A stretch of DNA of 64,000 nt from Ferruginibacter sp. (GCA_019638575.1 JAHBTN010000001.1:62001-126000); one strand, 5' to 3'; shown: positions 34,290-42,617, numbered from the stretch's first letter. Made by a program: numbers and translations. Notes: generated by a model not told the origin, from the letters alone.

Positions 34290-35036
34290 TTAATCCGATG
34301 ATCTTGTAGCGCCCCTTGCCAATTGTAAAAAAACTTCAACCATTGATACTGCCTTATAATTTTTTTTAAGGTTTGTGGGTGTATCCAAAGCTTCAATCAC
34401 ACCATCTACCATGATGGATACCCGGTTGCAATATTCTGCCTCATCCATATAATGGGTTGTTACAAAAACGGTAATACCTTTTTCGGCTGCAGCATAAATC
34501 AGGTTCCAAAATTCTCGCCTTGTTACAGGATCTACCCCGCCGGTTGGCTCATCCAGGAAAACAATTTTTGGCTGGTGCATAATGGCAACAGAAAATGCCA
34601 GTTTTTGTTTCCAGCCAAGCGGCAGCGATTTTACGAGGCTGTTTTCTTCGTTACTCATTTTCAGCAAATCAAGCAGGCTATTCATTTTTTCTTTGACAGA
34701 GGCCCTGCTCATGCCATAAATGCCTGCATAAAAACGAATATTTTCTTTTACTGTCAGGTCTTCGTACAAAGAAAATTTCTGGCTCATATAGCCAATATTT
34801 TGCTTAATATTTTCAGTTTGTTTGTACACATCAAAACCGGCCACCGCCGCTTTACCCGAAGATGGTATGGATAAACCGCACAACATACGCATGGCTGTAG
34901 TTTTACCGGCACCGTTAGCGCCCAGGAAGCCGAATATTTCTCCTTTTTCTACATTAAAAGAAATTTTATTTACGGCAATAAAATCGCCAAACTTTTTTGT
35001 TAGCCCTTCTGCTTCTATAACAATCTCCTTCATCAT
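34290..35036 (-). CDS. ABC transporter ATP-binding protein (second NBD)
   Basis: 248 residues. Walker A GANGAGKTT, Q-loop YMSQKFSLYEDLTVKENI, a degenerate signature SLPLGWKQKLAFS in place of LSGGMKQ, Walker B KIVFLDEPTGGVDP and the H-loop VTTHYMDEAEY. In E. coli YbhF two NBDs are fused in one chain; here they are two genes, this one matching the C-terminal NBD. Two adjacent ATGs exist (35036, 35033). Confidence 0.92.
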   Translation of the reverse strand: MMKEIVIEAEGLTKKFGDFIAVNKISFNVEKGEIFGFLGANGAGKTTAMRMLCGLSIPSSGKAAVAGFDVYKQTENIKQNIGYMSQKFSLYEDLTVKENIRFYAGIYGMSRASVKEKMNSLLDLLKMSNEENSLVKSLPLGWKQKLAFSVAIMHQPKIVFLDEPTGGVDPVTRREFWNLIYAAAEKGITVFVTTHYMDEAEYCNRVSIMVDGVIEALDTPTNLKKNYKAVSMVEVFLQLARGATRSSD

Positions 35037-35044
35037 ACCTGTTT

Positions 35045-35965
35045 TTAATTTTTATTCATCAATTGCATAAAGCAATCTTCAATTCCGGGTTCTGTTTTTT
35101 TCAATTCAATACTAGTATGCTGGTGTTGATTAAGGTAAGTCAGTAATTCTTTTTCATTTGTACCATCTTTTAATAACAGGTGATGAAACTCGCCAAAACT
35201 GTTGCAACTGATTGTGCCTTCATATTGTTTTAAATCTTTCAACAATGCATACATATTTGCTGAACGTACTGCCCACAATTGCCCTTTAAATGATTTCACA
35301 ATTTCCTGCGGCGCATCAATGCTCATAATTTTACCCGATTGAAGTAATGCCACCCGGTCGCATAATGCAGCTTCATCCATATAAGGTGTGGAAACTAAAA
35401 TGGTTATTCCCTGCTTTTTTAAATTTTGCAGCATATCCCAAAATTCTTTTCTCGAAACAGCATCTACACCTGTTGTTGGTTCATCTAAAAATAATACCGA
35501 AGGTTTATGTATGAGCGCACAACACAGTGCCAGTTTTTGTTTCATGCCGCCCGATAATTTACCTGCACGGCGCTTTTTAAAAGGCTCTATTTGTACATAT
35601 ATTTCTTTAATAAGGTTGTAGTTCTCCTGGATACTTGTATTAAAAATGGTTGCAAAAAACTCAAGGTTCTCTTCCACGCTCAAATCCTGGTACAGCGAAA
35701 ACCTGCCCGGCATGTAGCCCACACGGTTTCTTACTTGTTTATAATCTTTCACCACATCAAACCCGTCAACAGTTGCTGTGCCGCCCTGTGCCAGCAACAA
35801 TGTGGTAAGTATCCTGAACAGAGAAGTTTTACCGGCGCCATCTGGTCCAATAATTCCAAAAAGTTCACCTCTGCTTACTTCAAAAGAAATATCATCAAGC
35901 GCTGTAATCGTTTCTTTTTTTGTACCGTAAGTTTTTACAATATTTTTTACAGTAATAGCAATCAT
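35045..35965 (-). CDS. ABC transporter ATP-binding protein (first NBD)
   Basis: 306 residues. Walker A GPDGAGKTS, signature LSGGMKQKLAL, Walker B SVLFLDEPTTGVDA, then a D-loop/H-loop region STPYMDEAAL (the H-loop His is replaced by Pro, as is common in this subgroup). The last 90 residues form a DUF4162-like tail. It corresponds to the N-terminal NBD of YbhF. It overlaps the end of the HlyD gene by 4 bp and lies 8 bp before the second ATPase. Confidence 0.92.
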   Translation of the reverse strand: MIAITVKNIVKTYGTKKETITALDDISFEVSRGELFGIIGPDGAGKTSLFRILTTLLLAQGGTATVDGFDVVKDYKQVRNRVGYMPGRFSLYQDLSVEENLEFFATIFNTSIQENYNLIKEIYVQIEPFKKRRAGKLSGGMKQKLALCCALIHKPSVLFLDEPTTGVDAVSRKEFWDMLQNLKKQGITILVSTPYMDEAALCDRVALLQSGKIMSIDAPQEIVKSFKGQLWAVRSANMYALLKDLKQYEGTISCNSFGEFHHLLLKDGTNEKELLTYLNQHQHTSIELKKTEPGIEDCFMQLMNKN

Positions 35966-36960
35966 TGTGTTGATATTAAAAAATCCACTTCTCCGTACAT
36001 TCCAATCTTTAATAAACCGTCATTAACCACATTTACTTTTATAGCATACACAAGATTGGCCCGTTCATCTTTTGTTTGTATTGTTTTAGGTGTAAATTCT
36101 GCCTTATCCGAAATCCAACTGATATTACCTTTCAGTTCTCTCATCTTTCCATTACCATCATCTACCATCACTTTCACCTGCTGGTTTAATTTTACTTGTG
36201 CAAGCTGGTTACCGGTTATGTATGCCCTAAGTTTCATCACGCTAAGGTTTGCTATTTTGTATAAAGGTTTTCCTATGCTGGTAAATTCGCCTGCATCGGC
36301 ATATTTACTTAATACGGTACCTGTAACCGGGTTGATGATATTTGTTTTATTTAATTGTTCCTGTAGTTGTGCAACCTTTTTTTGCATTGGGGCTTTTTCG
36401 CTTAATATGCCACGGTTTTGTATGGCAACCAATTGCCGCTGTGCATTTACCTGGCTCTGCAATACTTTTAATTGCGTTTTTGCCGCAATAATTTTTTCTT
36501 TTAACACATTTACCTGCCCGGTTATATCATCCAGTTGCTTTGTCGGTACAGCATCGGCAGCAACTAATTTTTGAAAACGGGCTTGCTCCTTTTCTAAAAC
36601 TTTTAACTGTGTTTCATCCACATCAATTTGTTTTTTTTGCAACTGCATCTGCGATTCCAATATACTTACCTGTGGCGCTGCATCATTTGTTTTTTGTTGT
36701 AAAGCTTCTACAGTTGATGAGGCCTGTTCTTTCTGCAACTCAATGGCAATAGGGTCAATCTTACCAATTACAGAATCTTTAGCAATTGTGGCGCCTTCTT
36801 CAACATTCAACTGCAAAAGTTGGCCGTTTGCTTCTGCAGATACAATTACTTCATCTGCTTCAAATGTACCCGTGGCATCATACTTTGCTTTACTGCTGCC
36901 GCAGGAAACCAAAACAATGATAATGGATGGCAGCATTATTTTTTTAAAAAGAGGTTTCAT
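35962..36960 (-). CDS. HlyD-family periplasmic adaptor lipoprotein (YbhG-like)
   Basis: 332 residues from the ATG at 36960. N-terminal lipoprotein signal MKPLFKKIMLPSIIIVLVSC with lipobox LVSC, placing it in a membrane facing the periplasm. Then a biotinyl-lipoyl-like motif (VIVSAEANGQLLQLNVEEGATIAKD), a long coiled coil (about 75-205, Gln/Lys-rich) and a beta-barrel region (LSKYADAGEFTSIGKPLYKI). It bridges the ABC permeases and TolC. The upstream in-frame ATG at 36996 would add 12 polar residues before the lipoprotein signal. Confidence 0.92.
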   Translation of the reverse strand: MKPLFKKIMLPSIIIVLVSCGSSKAKYDATGTFEADEVIVSAEANGQLLQLNVEEGATIAKDSVIGKIDPIAIELQKEQASSTVEALQQKTNDAAPQVSILESQMQLQKKQIDVDETQLKVLEKEQARFQKLVAADAVPTKQLDDITGQVNVLKEKIIAAKTQLKVLQSQVNAQRQLVAIQNRGILSEKAPMQKKVAQLQEQLNKTNIINPVTGTVLSKYADAGEFTSIGKPLYKIANLSVMKLRAYITGNQLAQVKLNQQVKVMVDDGNGKMRELKGNISWISDKAEFTPKTIQTKDERANLVYAIKVNVVNDGLLKIGMYGEVDFLISTQ

Positions 36961-36985
36961 ATTTTTTATTTGTTGGATGATGAAT

Positions 36986-38257
36986 TTATTTCCCAAGAAT
37001 CAGTTGATAATTATATTGGGCCTGTAACCATTGTATCTCATGCAGTTTCTGATTTAACATAGCCTGGTTTTCGGCATTCATTTCGGTGATGTAATCAGTA
37101 GAAGTGATGATGCCATTGGCCAATTTGAAAGATGCGTTATCCTTAATTTTTTTTCGCAGTTGCACAATGGCTTCATCCGAGTTTACAAGCGCTTTATATT
37201 TCTCTATTTCGTTTTTTTGTTGCGATAGCACCTGGCGGTTGTTGTTTAAAAAATTTTCTCTTTGCCTGTCCACAATCTGCTCCTGTATTTTAATTACATC
37301 TTTTTCTTTTTGCTTTGTAAACTGCGATATGATGGGGATGGTAAGCTTAACACCTCCAAGGTAATACCACTGAAATTCGTTTTTAAGCATGTTTAAACCG
37401 GGCCTGCCATAACCACCTGTTGTAAAAAACGAAAACTTTGGATTTGCTTTTGCATTAATTAATTTGGTTTGCTGCTGAAACTGTTGTTTTTGAAAATCAA
37501 ATAACTTCAACTCGGGCCGCTGCATAATTGTATCTGTAGAAACAGTTATTTGTGCTGGTTTTTCAAAAACCGTATTGGTATCAATTGATGTACCTGTTAG
37601 TATTTCCAGCATTTCTACGGCTGCATTTTTTGTTGTTTTAAACCCTATTACCTGTTGTAATGCCTTTAATTGCTCAGCTTTCAAAACATCCACATTGCTG
37701 TTTGTGGCAATACCGTTTTTTGCCTGTGCCGATACTTTTTTAATATTATTGTCGAGGTCATTTATTACAAATTGCATCAGCTTTAGATTCTCATCCATCA
37801 ATAATGCAGTAAAAAAATAAGCATTCACTTTAGATTTAAGCTGGTACAAATCAACTTCCAGTTTTTGTGATTCAATGCCTGCTGCAATGCTTTGAAGTTT
37901 CTTTTGGATACTGATGATTCCACCATCATAAATGGGTTGTGTTATCTCAAGCGTTCCCTTGTATTGGTCTTTACTAAGTTCTTCCACATTAATGCCCGGC
38001 AGCTTTACTGGAAAAGATGTTACTTCTGACTGGTAAGTTGCCTGTGCACTCACATTCACCTGTGGCAACCAGTTAAGGCCCTGGTTTTTTTCAAGCAAGC
38101 TGCCTGCCGTAACTGTTAAAGCCTTTTGCTGTGCAAGTGGCGAATTAGTTGTTGCATAACGATAACATTGTTCAAGTGTGAGTACTGGGTTATTTTGTGC
38201 AAATAAACCACTTACAGCTAAGAGTAAACCGGCAATTATAAAGCTTGTACTTTTCAT
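36986..38257 (-). CDS. TolC-family outer-membrane efflux protein
   Basis: 423 residues with signal peptide (MKSTSFIIAGLLLAVSGLFA). The outer-membrane efflux fold is shown by LTLEQCYRYATTNSPLAQQK, the QPIYDGGIISIQKKLQSIA segment, the internal repeat with long coiled-coil helices, and GGVKLTIPI. It forms the trimeric channel for the neighbouring exporter. It starts 11 nt downstream of the TetR gene stop and ends 26 nt before the adaptor. Confidence 0.92.
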   Translation of the reverse strand: MKSTSFIIAGLLLAVSGLFAQNNPVLTLEQCYRYATTNSPLAQQKALTVTAGSLLEKNQGLNWLPQVNVSAQATYQSEVTSFPVKLPGINVEELSKDQYKGTLEITQPIYDGGIISIQKKLQSIAAGIESQKLEVDLYQLKSKVNAYFFTALLMDENLKLMQFVINDLDNNIKKVSAQAKNGIATNSNVDVLKAEQLKALQQVIGFKTTKNAAVEMLEILTGTSIDTNTVFEKPAQITVSTDTIMQRPELKLFDFQKQQFQQQTKLINAKANPKFSFFTTGGYGRPGLNMLKNEFQWYYLGGVKLTIPIISQFTKQKEKDVIKIQEQIVDRQRENFLNNNRQVLSQQKNEIEKYKALVNSDEAIVQLRKKIKDNASFKLANGIITSTDYITEMNAENQAMLNQKLHEIQWLQAQYNYQLILGK

Positions 38258-38268
38258 AGATTTACTTT

Positions 38269-38880
38269 TTAAACTTTGATAGCATTAATAATAAATGCAG
38301 CCACTTCTGTTTTTCTTTTTTGTATCATGGCCAGGTAAGTCTTTTCATCCATTTGAAAAATACCCCTTACCATTGGGCGTGCAATAAATGGGAAAATGCA
38401 TAACGACTGTATATTGATAAGTAATTGCTGAGCTGTTATTTTCCTGATGGCGCCCTTTTTTATTTCAGCATTTACCTGTTTCTGAAAATGTCCTAATATC
38501 ATTTCTACCGGTATTTTTTTAAGGCGTTTTAAGATTACATCAGGGTTATTGTTCATTTCGTTTAAGATAAAATTGGGCATACCGGGCAATTGCGTTAAGC
38601 GGTCAATATCCAAGGATACAATTTTTTCAATTTTTTCAAACAAAGGCAACTCTTCTGCTAATATGCCGGCCAGGTGAGAGAAAAAACTTCCGATTTCCTG
38701 TTCAAAAACAATATCAAACAGTTTGTTTTTTGATGTGAAGTAATAATGCAATAACGCCTTATTGTACCCTGCCTGGTTAGCTATATCCTGCATGCGTGAA
38801 CCTGCCAGTCCTTTTTCTATAAATACTTTCCTGGCCGCCAGTAATATTACTTGTTCTGTGTTTTTATCTTTCTTTTTCAT
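38269..38880 (-). CDS. TetR/AcrR-family transcriptional regulator of the export operon
   Basis: 203 residues. N-terminal helix-turn-helix (about 10-58): TEQVILLAARKVFIEKGLAGSRMQDIANQAGYNKALLHYYFTSK, the rest being an all-helical ligand-binding domain of the AcrR group. First gene of a seven-gene operon with tolC, hlyD, two ATPases and two permeases, so it should respond to an exported compound. The ATG at 38880 is chosen because the alternative at 38892 lies inside the operator. Autoregulation is suggested by two operator copies around its promoter. Confidence 0.92.
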   Translation of the reverse strand: MKKKDKNTEQVILLAARKVFIEKGLAGSRMQDIANQAGYNKALLHYYFTSKNKLFDIVFEQEIGSFFSHLAGILAEELPLFEKIEKIVSLDIDRLTQLPGMPNFILNEMNNNPDVILKRLKKIPVEMILGHFQKQVNAEIKKGAIRKITAQQLLINIQSLCIFPFIARPMVRGIFQMDEKTYLAMIQKRKTEVAAFIINAIKV

Positions 38881-38884
38881 TCTT

Positions 38885-38900
38885 TTAACCATTTGGTTAA
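38885..38900. promoter_or_regulatory. TetR operator 1 (TTAACCATTTGGTTAA)
   Basis: A 16-bp near-perfect palindrome lying between the predicted transcript start and the tetR start codon at 38880. Its sequence is the exact reverse complement of operator 2, so both bind the same protein in opposite orientation. Confidence 0.75.
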
Positions 38901-38905
38901 TTATG

Positions 38906-38937
38906 CAAATCTATGTTGTCAAATAATATCTTCCAAA
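38906..38937 (-). promoter_or_regulatory. promoter of the tetR-export operon
   Basis: On the minus strand a -33 TTTG (38937-38934) is followed after 20 nt by a -7 TAGATTTG (38913-38906), matching the Bacteroidota consensus TTTG-N19/20-TAnnTTTG closely. Transcription would begin near 38901, at the edge of operator 1. Repressor on both operators would block it. Confidence 0.75.
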
Positions 38938-38942
38938 TATTT

Positions 38943-38958
38943 TTAACCAAATGGTTAA
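38943..38958. promoter_or_regulatory. TetR operator 2 (TTAACCAAATGGTTAA)
   Basis: A 16-bp palindrome just upstream of the -33 element, 58 bp centre to centre from operator 1, so the two copies flank the promoter. It is too far (about 50 bp) from the NYN gene promoter to be its obvious operator. Confidence 0.72.
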
Positions 38959-39031
38959 ATTTTAATGACTGATGCCCCAGCATACAAAACAGGTGTTGAC
39001 GGTCAGGAACTTGTAATGAAAAGAAATTATT

Positions 39032-39039
39032 TACCTTGT
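39032..39039 (+). promoter_or_regulatory. candidate -7 box TACCTTGT of the NYN gene
   Basis: TACCTTGT resembles TAnnTTTG, with TTG at 39011-39013 18 nt upstream as a possible -33. Transcription would start near 39044, after the alternative ATG at 39038 and before the ATG at 39056. Confidence 0.45.
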
Positions 39040-39055
39040 GTCAACAATTAATGTT

Positions 39056-39823
39056 ATGGAAATACAAGAAACCCGCCTTGCCGTTTTAATAGATGCAGAT
39101 AATGTGCCTTACAGCAATGTACGTGGCATGATGGAAGAGATAGCCAAATATGGCACACCTACATTTCGCCGCATTTATGGCGACTGGACCAAACCAACCG
39201 TAAGCGGCTGGAAAAATGTTTTATTGGAGAATGCTATCACACCCATTCAGCAGTACAGTTATACAAGCGGTAAAAACAGCAGCGACAGCGCATTGATTAT
39301 TGATGCGATGGATATTTTATACTCGGGCAAAGTGGATGGCTTTTGTATTGTAAGCAGCGATAGTGATTTTACAAGACTGGCTTTGCGGCTTAGAGAAGCC
39401 GGCATGAAAGTGTTTGGCATTGGGCAAAAGAAAACACCCAATCCTTTTATTGTAGCTTGTGATAAATTTATTTACCTTGAAATTATTGCAGTACCCGAAG
39501 AGGAAGAAGAAGAAGTTACTCCCGCTACTAAAACAAAAAAAGCTAAGCCTGTTCAAAAAAGTTCTGTTGATAAACTTAACAAAGAAACCATTAAATTGAT
39601 TGCAGCCACAATTGACGATCTTGCCGATGAAAACGGATGGGCATTTTTAGGCGATGTTGGCAACCTCATCTTAAAAAAACAACCGGATTTTGACCCAAGG
39701 AATTATGGGTTTCAAAAATTAACGCCATTGATTCAATCGGTAACTCAATTTGAAATTGATAAAAGAGAAACAGATAAATCGGGTATCAGGTTAGTATATA
39801 TCCGCAATAAACAAAGGACTTAA
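39056..39823 (+). CDS. NYN-domain protein with C-terminal OST-HTH/LOTUS domain
   Basis: 255 residues. The NYN (PIN-like) domain has the acidic residues of a metal-dependent nuclease: LIDADN (D13, D15), SSDSALIIDAMD (D77, D83) and IVSSDSDF (D102, D104), and the fold ends about residue 145. A charged linker with EEEEEE (about 150-160) and KTKKAKPVQKS follows. The C-terminal 70 residues (KLIAATIDDLADENGWAFLG DVGNLILKKQPDFDPRNYGF) form an OST-HTH/LOTUS domain, which binds RNA in other systems. RNA processing or surveillance is likely but not shown. It is followed 25 bp later by a small unknown gene. Confidence 0.9.
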   Translation: MEIQETRLAVLIDADNVPYSNVRGMMEEIAKYGTPTFRRIYGDWTKPTVSGWKNVLLENAITPIQQYSYTSGKNSSDSALIIDAMDILYSGKVDGFCIVSSDSDFTRLALRLREAGMKVFGIGQKKTPNPFIVACDKFIYLEIIAVPEEEEEEVTPATKTKKAKPVQKSSVDKLNKETIKLIAATIDDLADENGWAFLGDVGNLILKKQPDFDPRNYGFQKLTPLIQSVTQFEIDKRETDKSGIRLVYIRNKQRT

Positions 39824-39848
39824 TTTTTCATCAAAAAAAAATATTCAC

Positions 39849-40160
39849 ATGTACAATTGTGTATGGACACTTGATATTGTTTTTGGCAAACAAAAAGAAG
39901 CCCTTGATATTATTAAAGCATGGGGTGCAGAAAAATTCAGGTCATCTCATTTTAAAAATTCTGTAAACCGGTTAAGCGTTGGGCATATCGGAAAATCGGC
40001 GTCGCATATTGTGGATGAATACCTTTTTGAATCGCTGGCCGATTTTGAAAAATCCCTTGCTGATATGGGTAAGCCACAGTTTAAACAATACAGCGATGCC
40101 ATTGCGCCATTTATTGTTCCGGCATCACAAAAATGGACTGTGTACAGGATGGTTGATTAA
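39849..40160 (+). CDS. small conserved-type protein, possible ferredoxin-like dimeric alpha/beta barrel
   Basis: 103 residues (MYNCVWTLDIVFGKQKEALDIIKAWG). The alternation of strands and helices, Trp and His spacing (GHIGKSASHIVDEYLFESL) and the ending WTVYRMVD resemble dimeric alpha/beta barrel (NIPSNAP/YciI-like) proteins, but no family is assigned with certainty. It lies 25 bp downstream of the NYN-LOTUS gene on the same strand. Function unknown. Confidence 0.6.
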   Translation: MYNCVWTLDIVFGKQKEALDIIKAWGAEKFRSSHFKNSVNRLSVGHIGKSASHIVDEYLFESLADFEKSLADMGKPQFKQYSDAIAPFIVPASQKWTVYRMVD

Positions 40161-40165
40161 TGGTT

Positions 40166-41338
40166 TTATATTTTATCTGTTCGTTTTGTACCACTGTACA
40201 ATTCATATTCCAGCAATCGGCAATCAATTTTACTGGTAAAAAATTCTATTCGCCTGTTTGGTTTAAGGCCTATCTTTTTTGCCAGCTCCAGGTTGCCGGT
40301 AAAAACATACCCGAAATAACCCTTGCATTTCTTTTTTAAAAAATCGCCCATGCGTTTGTAAGTAATTTCCAGTTCGGCTTCTACGCCTAACCTATCGCCA
40401 TATTCAGGATTAAAATAAACAACACCGTCTTCGCCATCGGGTACATTCGTTTGTTCAAAATCGCAAACGGCAAATTCAATCATTTCTTCAACACCTGCAA
40501 TGCCTGCATTTACTTTCGAAATCTCAATGGCATCTTCACTGATATCGGTTGCTATGATTTTCAATCCCGGCACATTAATAACCTGCTGCTCTATTTTTTT
40601 AAATTCGGTTTGATACATTTTTTCATCATATCCAACCAAATGCATGAAAGCATAATTAAAACGCAGCAGCCCTGGTTTCCTGTTTGTTGCAAGCAAAGCA
40701 GCTTCAATGGCCACCGTACCTGAGCCACACATTGGGTTTATAAAAACTGACTGCTTATTCCATTTAGTTGCCAGCAAAGTGGCTGCAGCCAATGATTCCA
40801 ACATAGGCGCTCTGCCGGGTATTTTTCTATAGCCATGTTTCGACAAAGTTTCGCCCGAAGTATCAATAAAAATTTCGGCAAGTGAATCTTTCCAGTATAA
40901 ATGTATAACAGCTTTATCAAGTTCGGGGCCCGAGTTAGGGCGTTGGCCTGTTTTATTCCTGAACCTATCAACAATAGCATCTTTAACTTTTACATTGGCA
41001 AATAATGAATTGTTGATGGTATCGTTGCTAACATTGCTGCTGATGGAAAAATAACCATCGGCAGTAATCACATCTTCCCACGAAAAATTAATCAGGTTTT
41101 TATACAGTTCATCTGCATTGTTTGCTGTAAATTCCTTTAAAGAAAACAATACCTGGCTGGCGCAACGCAGGTTTACATTCAGGCGGATGCAATCCTGCAA
41201 TGTACCTTGCAGTTCAACACCGGTTTTAAAAACCCGGCGGGGTTTATAACCAAGTTGAGCCACTTCCATTTGCAGGTATGGCGATAGCCTGTTGCTGCAG
41301 GTAATAATAATACGGCTATGGGCTTTAAAAATTTGCAT
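40166..41338 (-). CDS. THUMP-domain class I RNA methyltransferase (RlmL N-terminal-like)
   Basis: 390 residues from the ATG at 41338. N-terminal THUMP region (YKPRRVFKTGVELQGTLQDCIRLNVNLRCASQVLF), then the methyltransferase domain: NPMCGSGTVAIEAALLA (SAM), ATDISEDAIEISKVNAGIAGV, and NPEYGDRLG (variant of NPPYG, seen in this subgroup). In E. coli the related part of RlmKL makes m2G in 23S rRNA; the site here is inferred. A TTG at 41344 lies two codons earlier. The start region forms a compact divergent promoter with the aminotransferase. Confidence 0.92.
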   Translation of the reverse strand: MQIFKAHSRIIITCSNRLSPYLQMEVAQLGYKPRRVFKTGVELQGTLQDCIRLNVNLRCASQVLFSLKEFTANNADELYKNLINFSWEDVITADGYFSISSNVSNDTINNSLFANVKVKDAIVDRFRNKTGQRPNSGPELDKAVIHLYWKDSLAEIFIDTSGETLSKHGYRKIPGRAPMLESLAAATLLATKWNKQSVFINPMCGSGTVAIEAALLATNRKPGLLRFNYAFMHLVGYDEKMYQTEFKKIEQQVINVPGLKIIATDISEDAIEISKVNAGIAGVEEMIEFAVCDFEQTNVPDGEDGVVYFNPEYGDRLGVEAELEITYKRMGDFLKKKCKGYFGYVFTGNLELAKKIGLKPNRRIEFFTSKIDCRLLEYELYSGTKRTDKI

Positions 41339-41341
41339 CTG

Positions 41342-41349
41342 CAAACTTA
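41342..41349 (-). promoter_or_regulatory. -7 box TAAGTTTG of the RNA methyltransferase gene
   Basis: Exact TAnnTTTG on the minus strand. It ends 3 nt before the ATG at 41338, so transcription would start at the A of ATG (leaderless). It makes a divergent pair with the box at 41371..41378. Confidence 0.6.
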
Positions 41350-41370
41350 TAACTTATAGCCAATAACTTT

Positions 41371-41378
41371 TAACTTTG
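41371..41378 (+). promoter_or_regulatory. -7 box TAACTTTG of the aminotransferase gene
   Basis: Exact TAnnTTTG ending 4 nt before the ATG at 41383. The N-terminus from that ATG fits the family, so a leaderless transcript is the simplest reading. Confidence 0.6.
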
Positions 41379-41382
41379 CCGC

Positions 41383-42582
41383 ATGCCAACAATCAGTAAC
41401 CGAGGCAACCAAATGCCTGCATCTCCCATTCGTAAACTGGTTCCCTTTGCAGAGGCTGCAAAAAAAAGAGGAACCAAAGTATTTCATTTAAATATTGGTC
41501 AGCCCGATATTGAAACGCCGGCAAAATGTTTGGATGCTGTGCGACATTCGGATTTTAAAATACTGGAATACAGCCACAGCGCCGGCAATGAAAGCTATCG
41601 TAAAAAATTAGTTGAATATTATAAACGGGTGGGTATTGATATAACTTCAGAACAGATTATCATCACCACCGGCGGCAGCGAAGCCATACTGTTTGGTTTT
41701 ATGGCCTGCATGGATGCAGGCGATGAGGTAATAATACCCGAACCATTTTATGCCAACTACAATGGCTTTGCCGTTGAAGCCGGTGTTGTTGTAAAACCTA
41801 TTACATCATCAATTGAAAGTGGTTTTGCCTTACCGCCAATTGAAGATTTTGAAAAAGTGATTACCGCTAAAACAAAAGCAATTGTTATTTGCAATCCCAA
41901 TAACCCAACGGGTTATTTATACAGCGCTGCCGAAATGGAAATATTAAAGCAGCTGATTAAGAAACACAATCTTTATCTTTTTGCCGATGAAGCCTACCGT
42001 GAATTTTGTTACGAAGGTACTCATACAAGCGCCATGCATTTAACCGGAGTGGATGATCATGTGGTGTTGATGGATACCATCAGCAAACGTTATAGCGCCT
42101 GTGGTGGCCGTATTGGTGCTTTTGTTACAAAAAATAAAGAGCTGTTGGATGCAGCTATGAAATTTGCACAGGCAAGGTTAAGTCCGCCATCGTTTGCACA
42201 AATACTTGGTGAAGCGGCCGTTGATTTGCCCGATGATTATTTTAATACTACCAAGGCCGAATACAAACTTCGCAGAGATACGATTGTAAAAAGGCTGAAT
42301 GCTATGCAGGGTGTTTTTTGCCCTAACCCCGGTGGTGCATTTTATGCCATGGCCAAATTACCTATTGATGATTCGGATAAGTTTTGCCAGTGGCTGTTAG
42401 AATCTTTTAATTATAATAACCAAACGGTGATGCTAGCACCGGCAACAGGGTTTTACAGTTCAGCTGGTTTAGGCAAACAGGAAGTGCGTCTTGCTTATGT
42501 AATAAATGCAGAAACCATTAATGCTGCAATGGATTGCCTGGAAAAAGCTTTGAAGGAATACCCGGGTAGAACGAATGGATGA
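41383..42582 (+). CDS. class I/II PLP-dependent aminotransferase
   Basis: 399 residues (MPTISNRGNQMPASPIRKLVPFAEAAKKRG). Aspartate-aminotransferase-like fold: FHLNIGQPDIETP, TGGSEAILFGFMACMDAGDEVIIPEPFYANY, NPNNPTGYL with the PLP Asn, DEAYREFCYEG with the Asp, and the Schiff-base lysine in DTISKRYSACGGRIG (K235). The substrate amino acid is not evident. The 3' end lies beside the RAYT unit. Confidence 0.92.
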   Translation: MPTISNRGNQMPASPIRKLVPFAEAAKKRGTKVFHLNIGQPDIETPAKCLDAVRHSDFKILEYSHSAGNESYRKKLVEYYKRVGIDITSEQIIITTGGSEAILFGFMACMDAGDEVIIPEPFYANYNGFAVEAGVVVKPITSSIESGFALPPIEDFEKVITAKTKAIVICNPNNPTGYLYSAAEMEILKQLIKKHNLYLFADEAYREFCYEGTHTSAMHLTGVDDHVVLMDTISKRYSACGGRIGAFVTKNKELLDAAMKFAQARLSPPSFAQILGEAAVDLPDDYFNTTKAEYKLRRDTIVKRLNAMQGVFCPNPGGAFYAMAKLPIDDSDKFCQWLLESFNYNNQTVMLAPATGFYSSAGLGKQEVRLAYVINAETINAAMDCLEKALKEYPGRTNG

Positions 42583-42617
42583 TGTGTTTACTGCCTCACT
42601 GGACTTTACTGGCCTTT

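Noticed and set aside
35591-36574. A 327-codon plus-strand frame opposite the ATPase and HlyD genes
   Set aside because: It is the complement of two well-supported genes; its sequence is Cys/Phe-rich with no domain.
38941-39055. Regulation of the NYN gene by the TetR operators
   Set aside because: The nearer operator is about 50 bp upstream of the NYN -33 region, with no overlap of its promoter, so control is possible but not supported.
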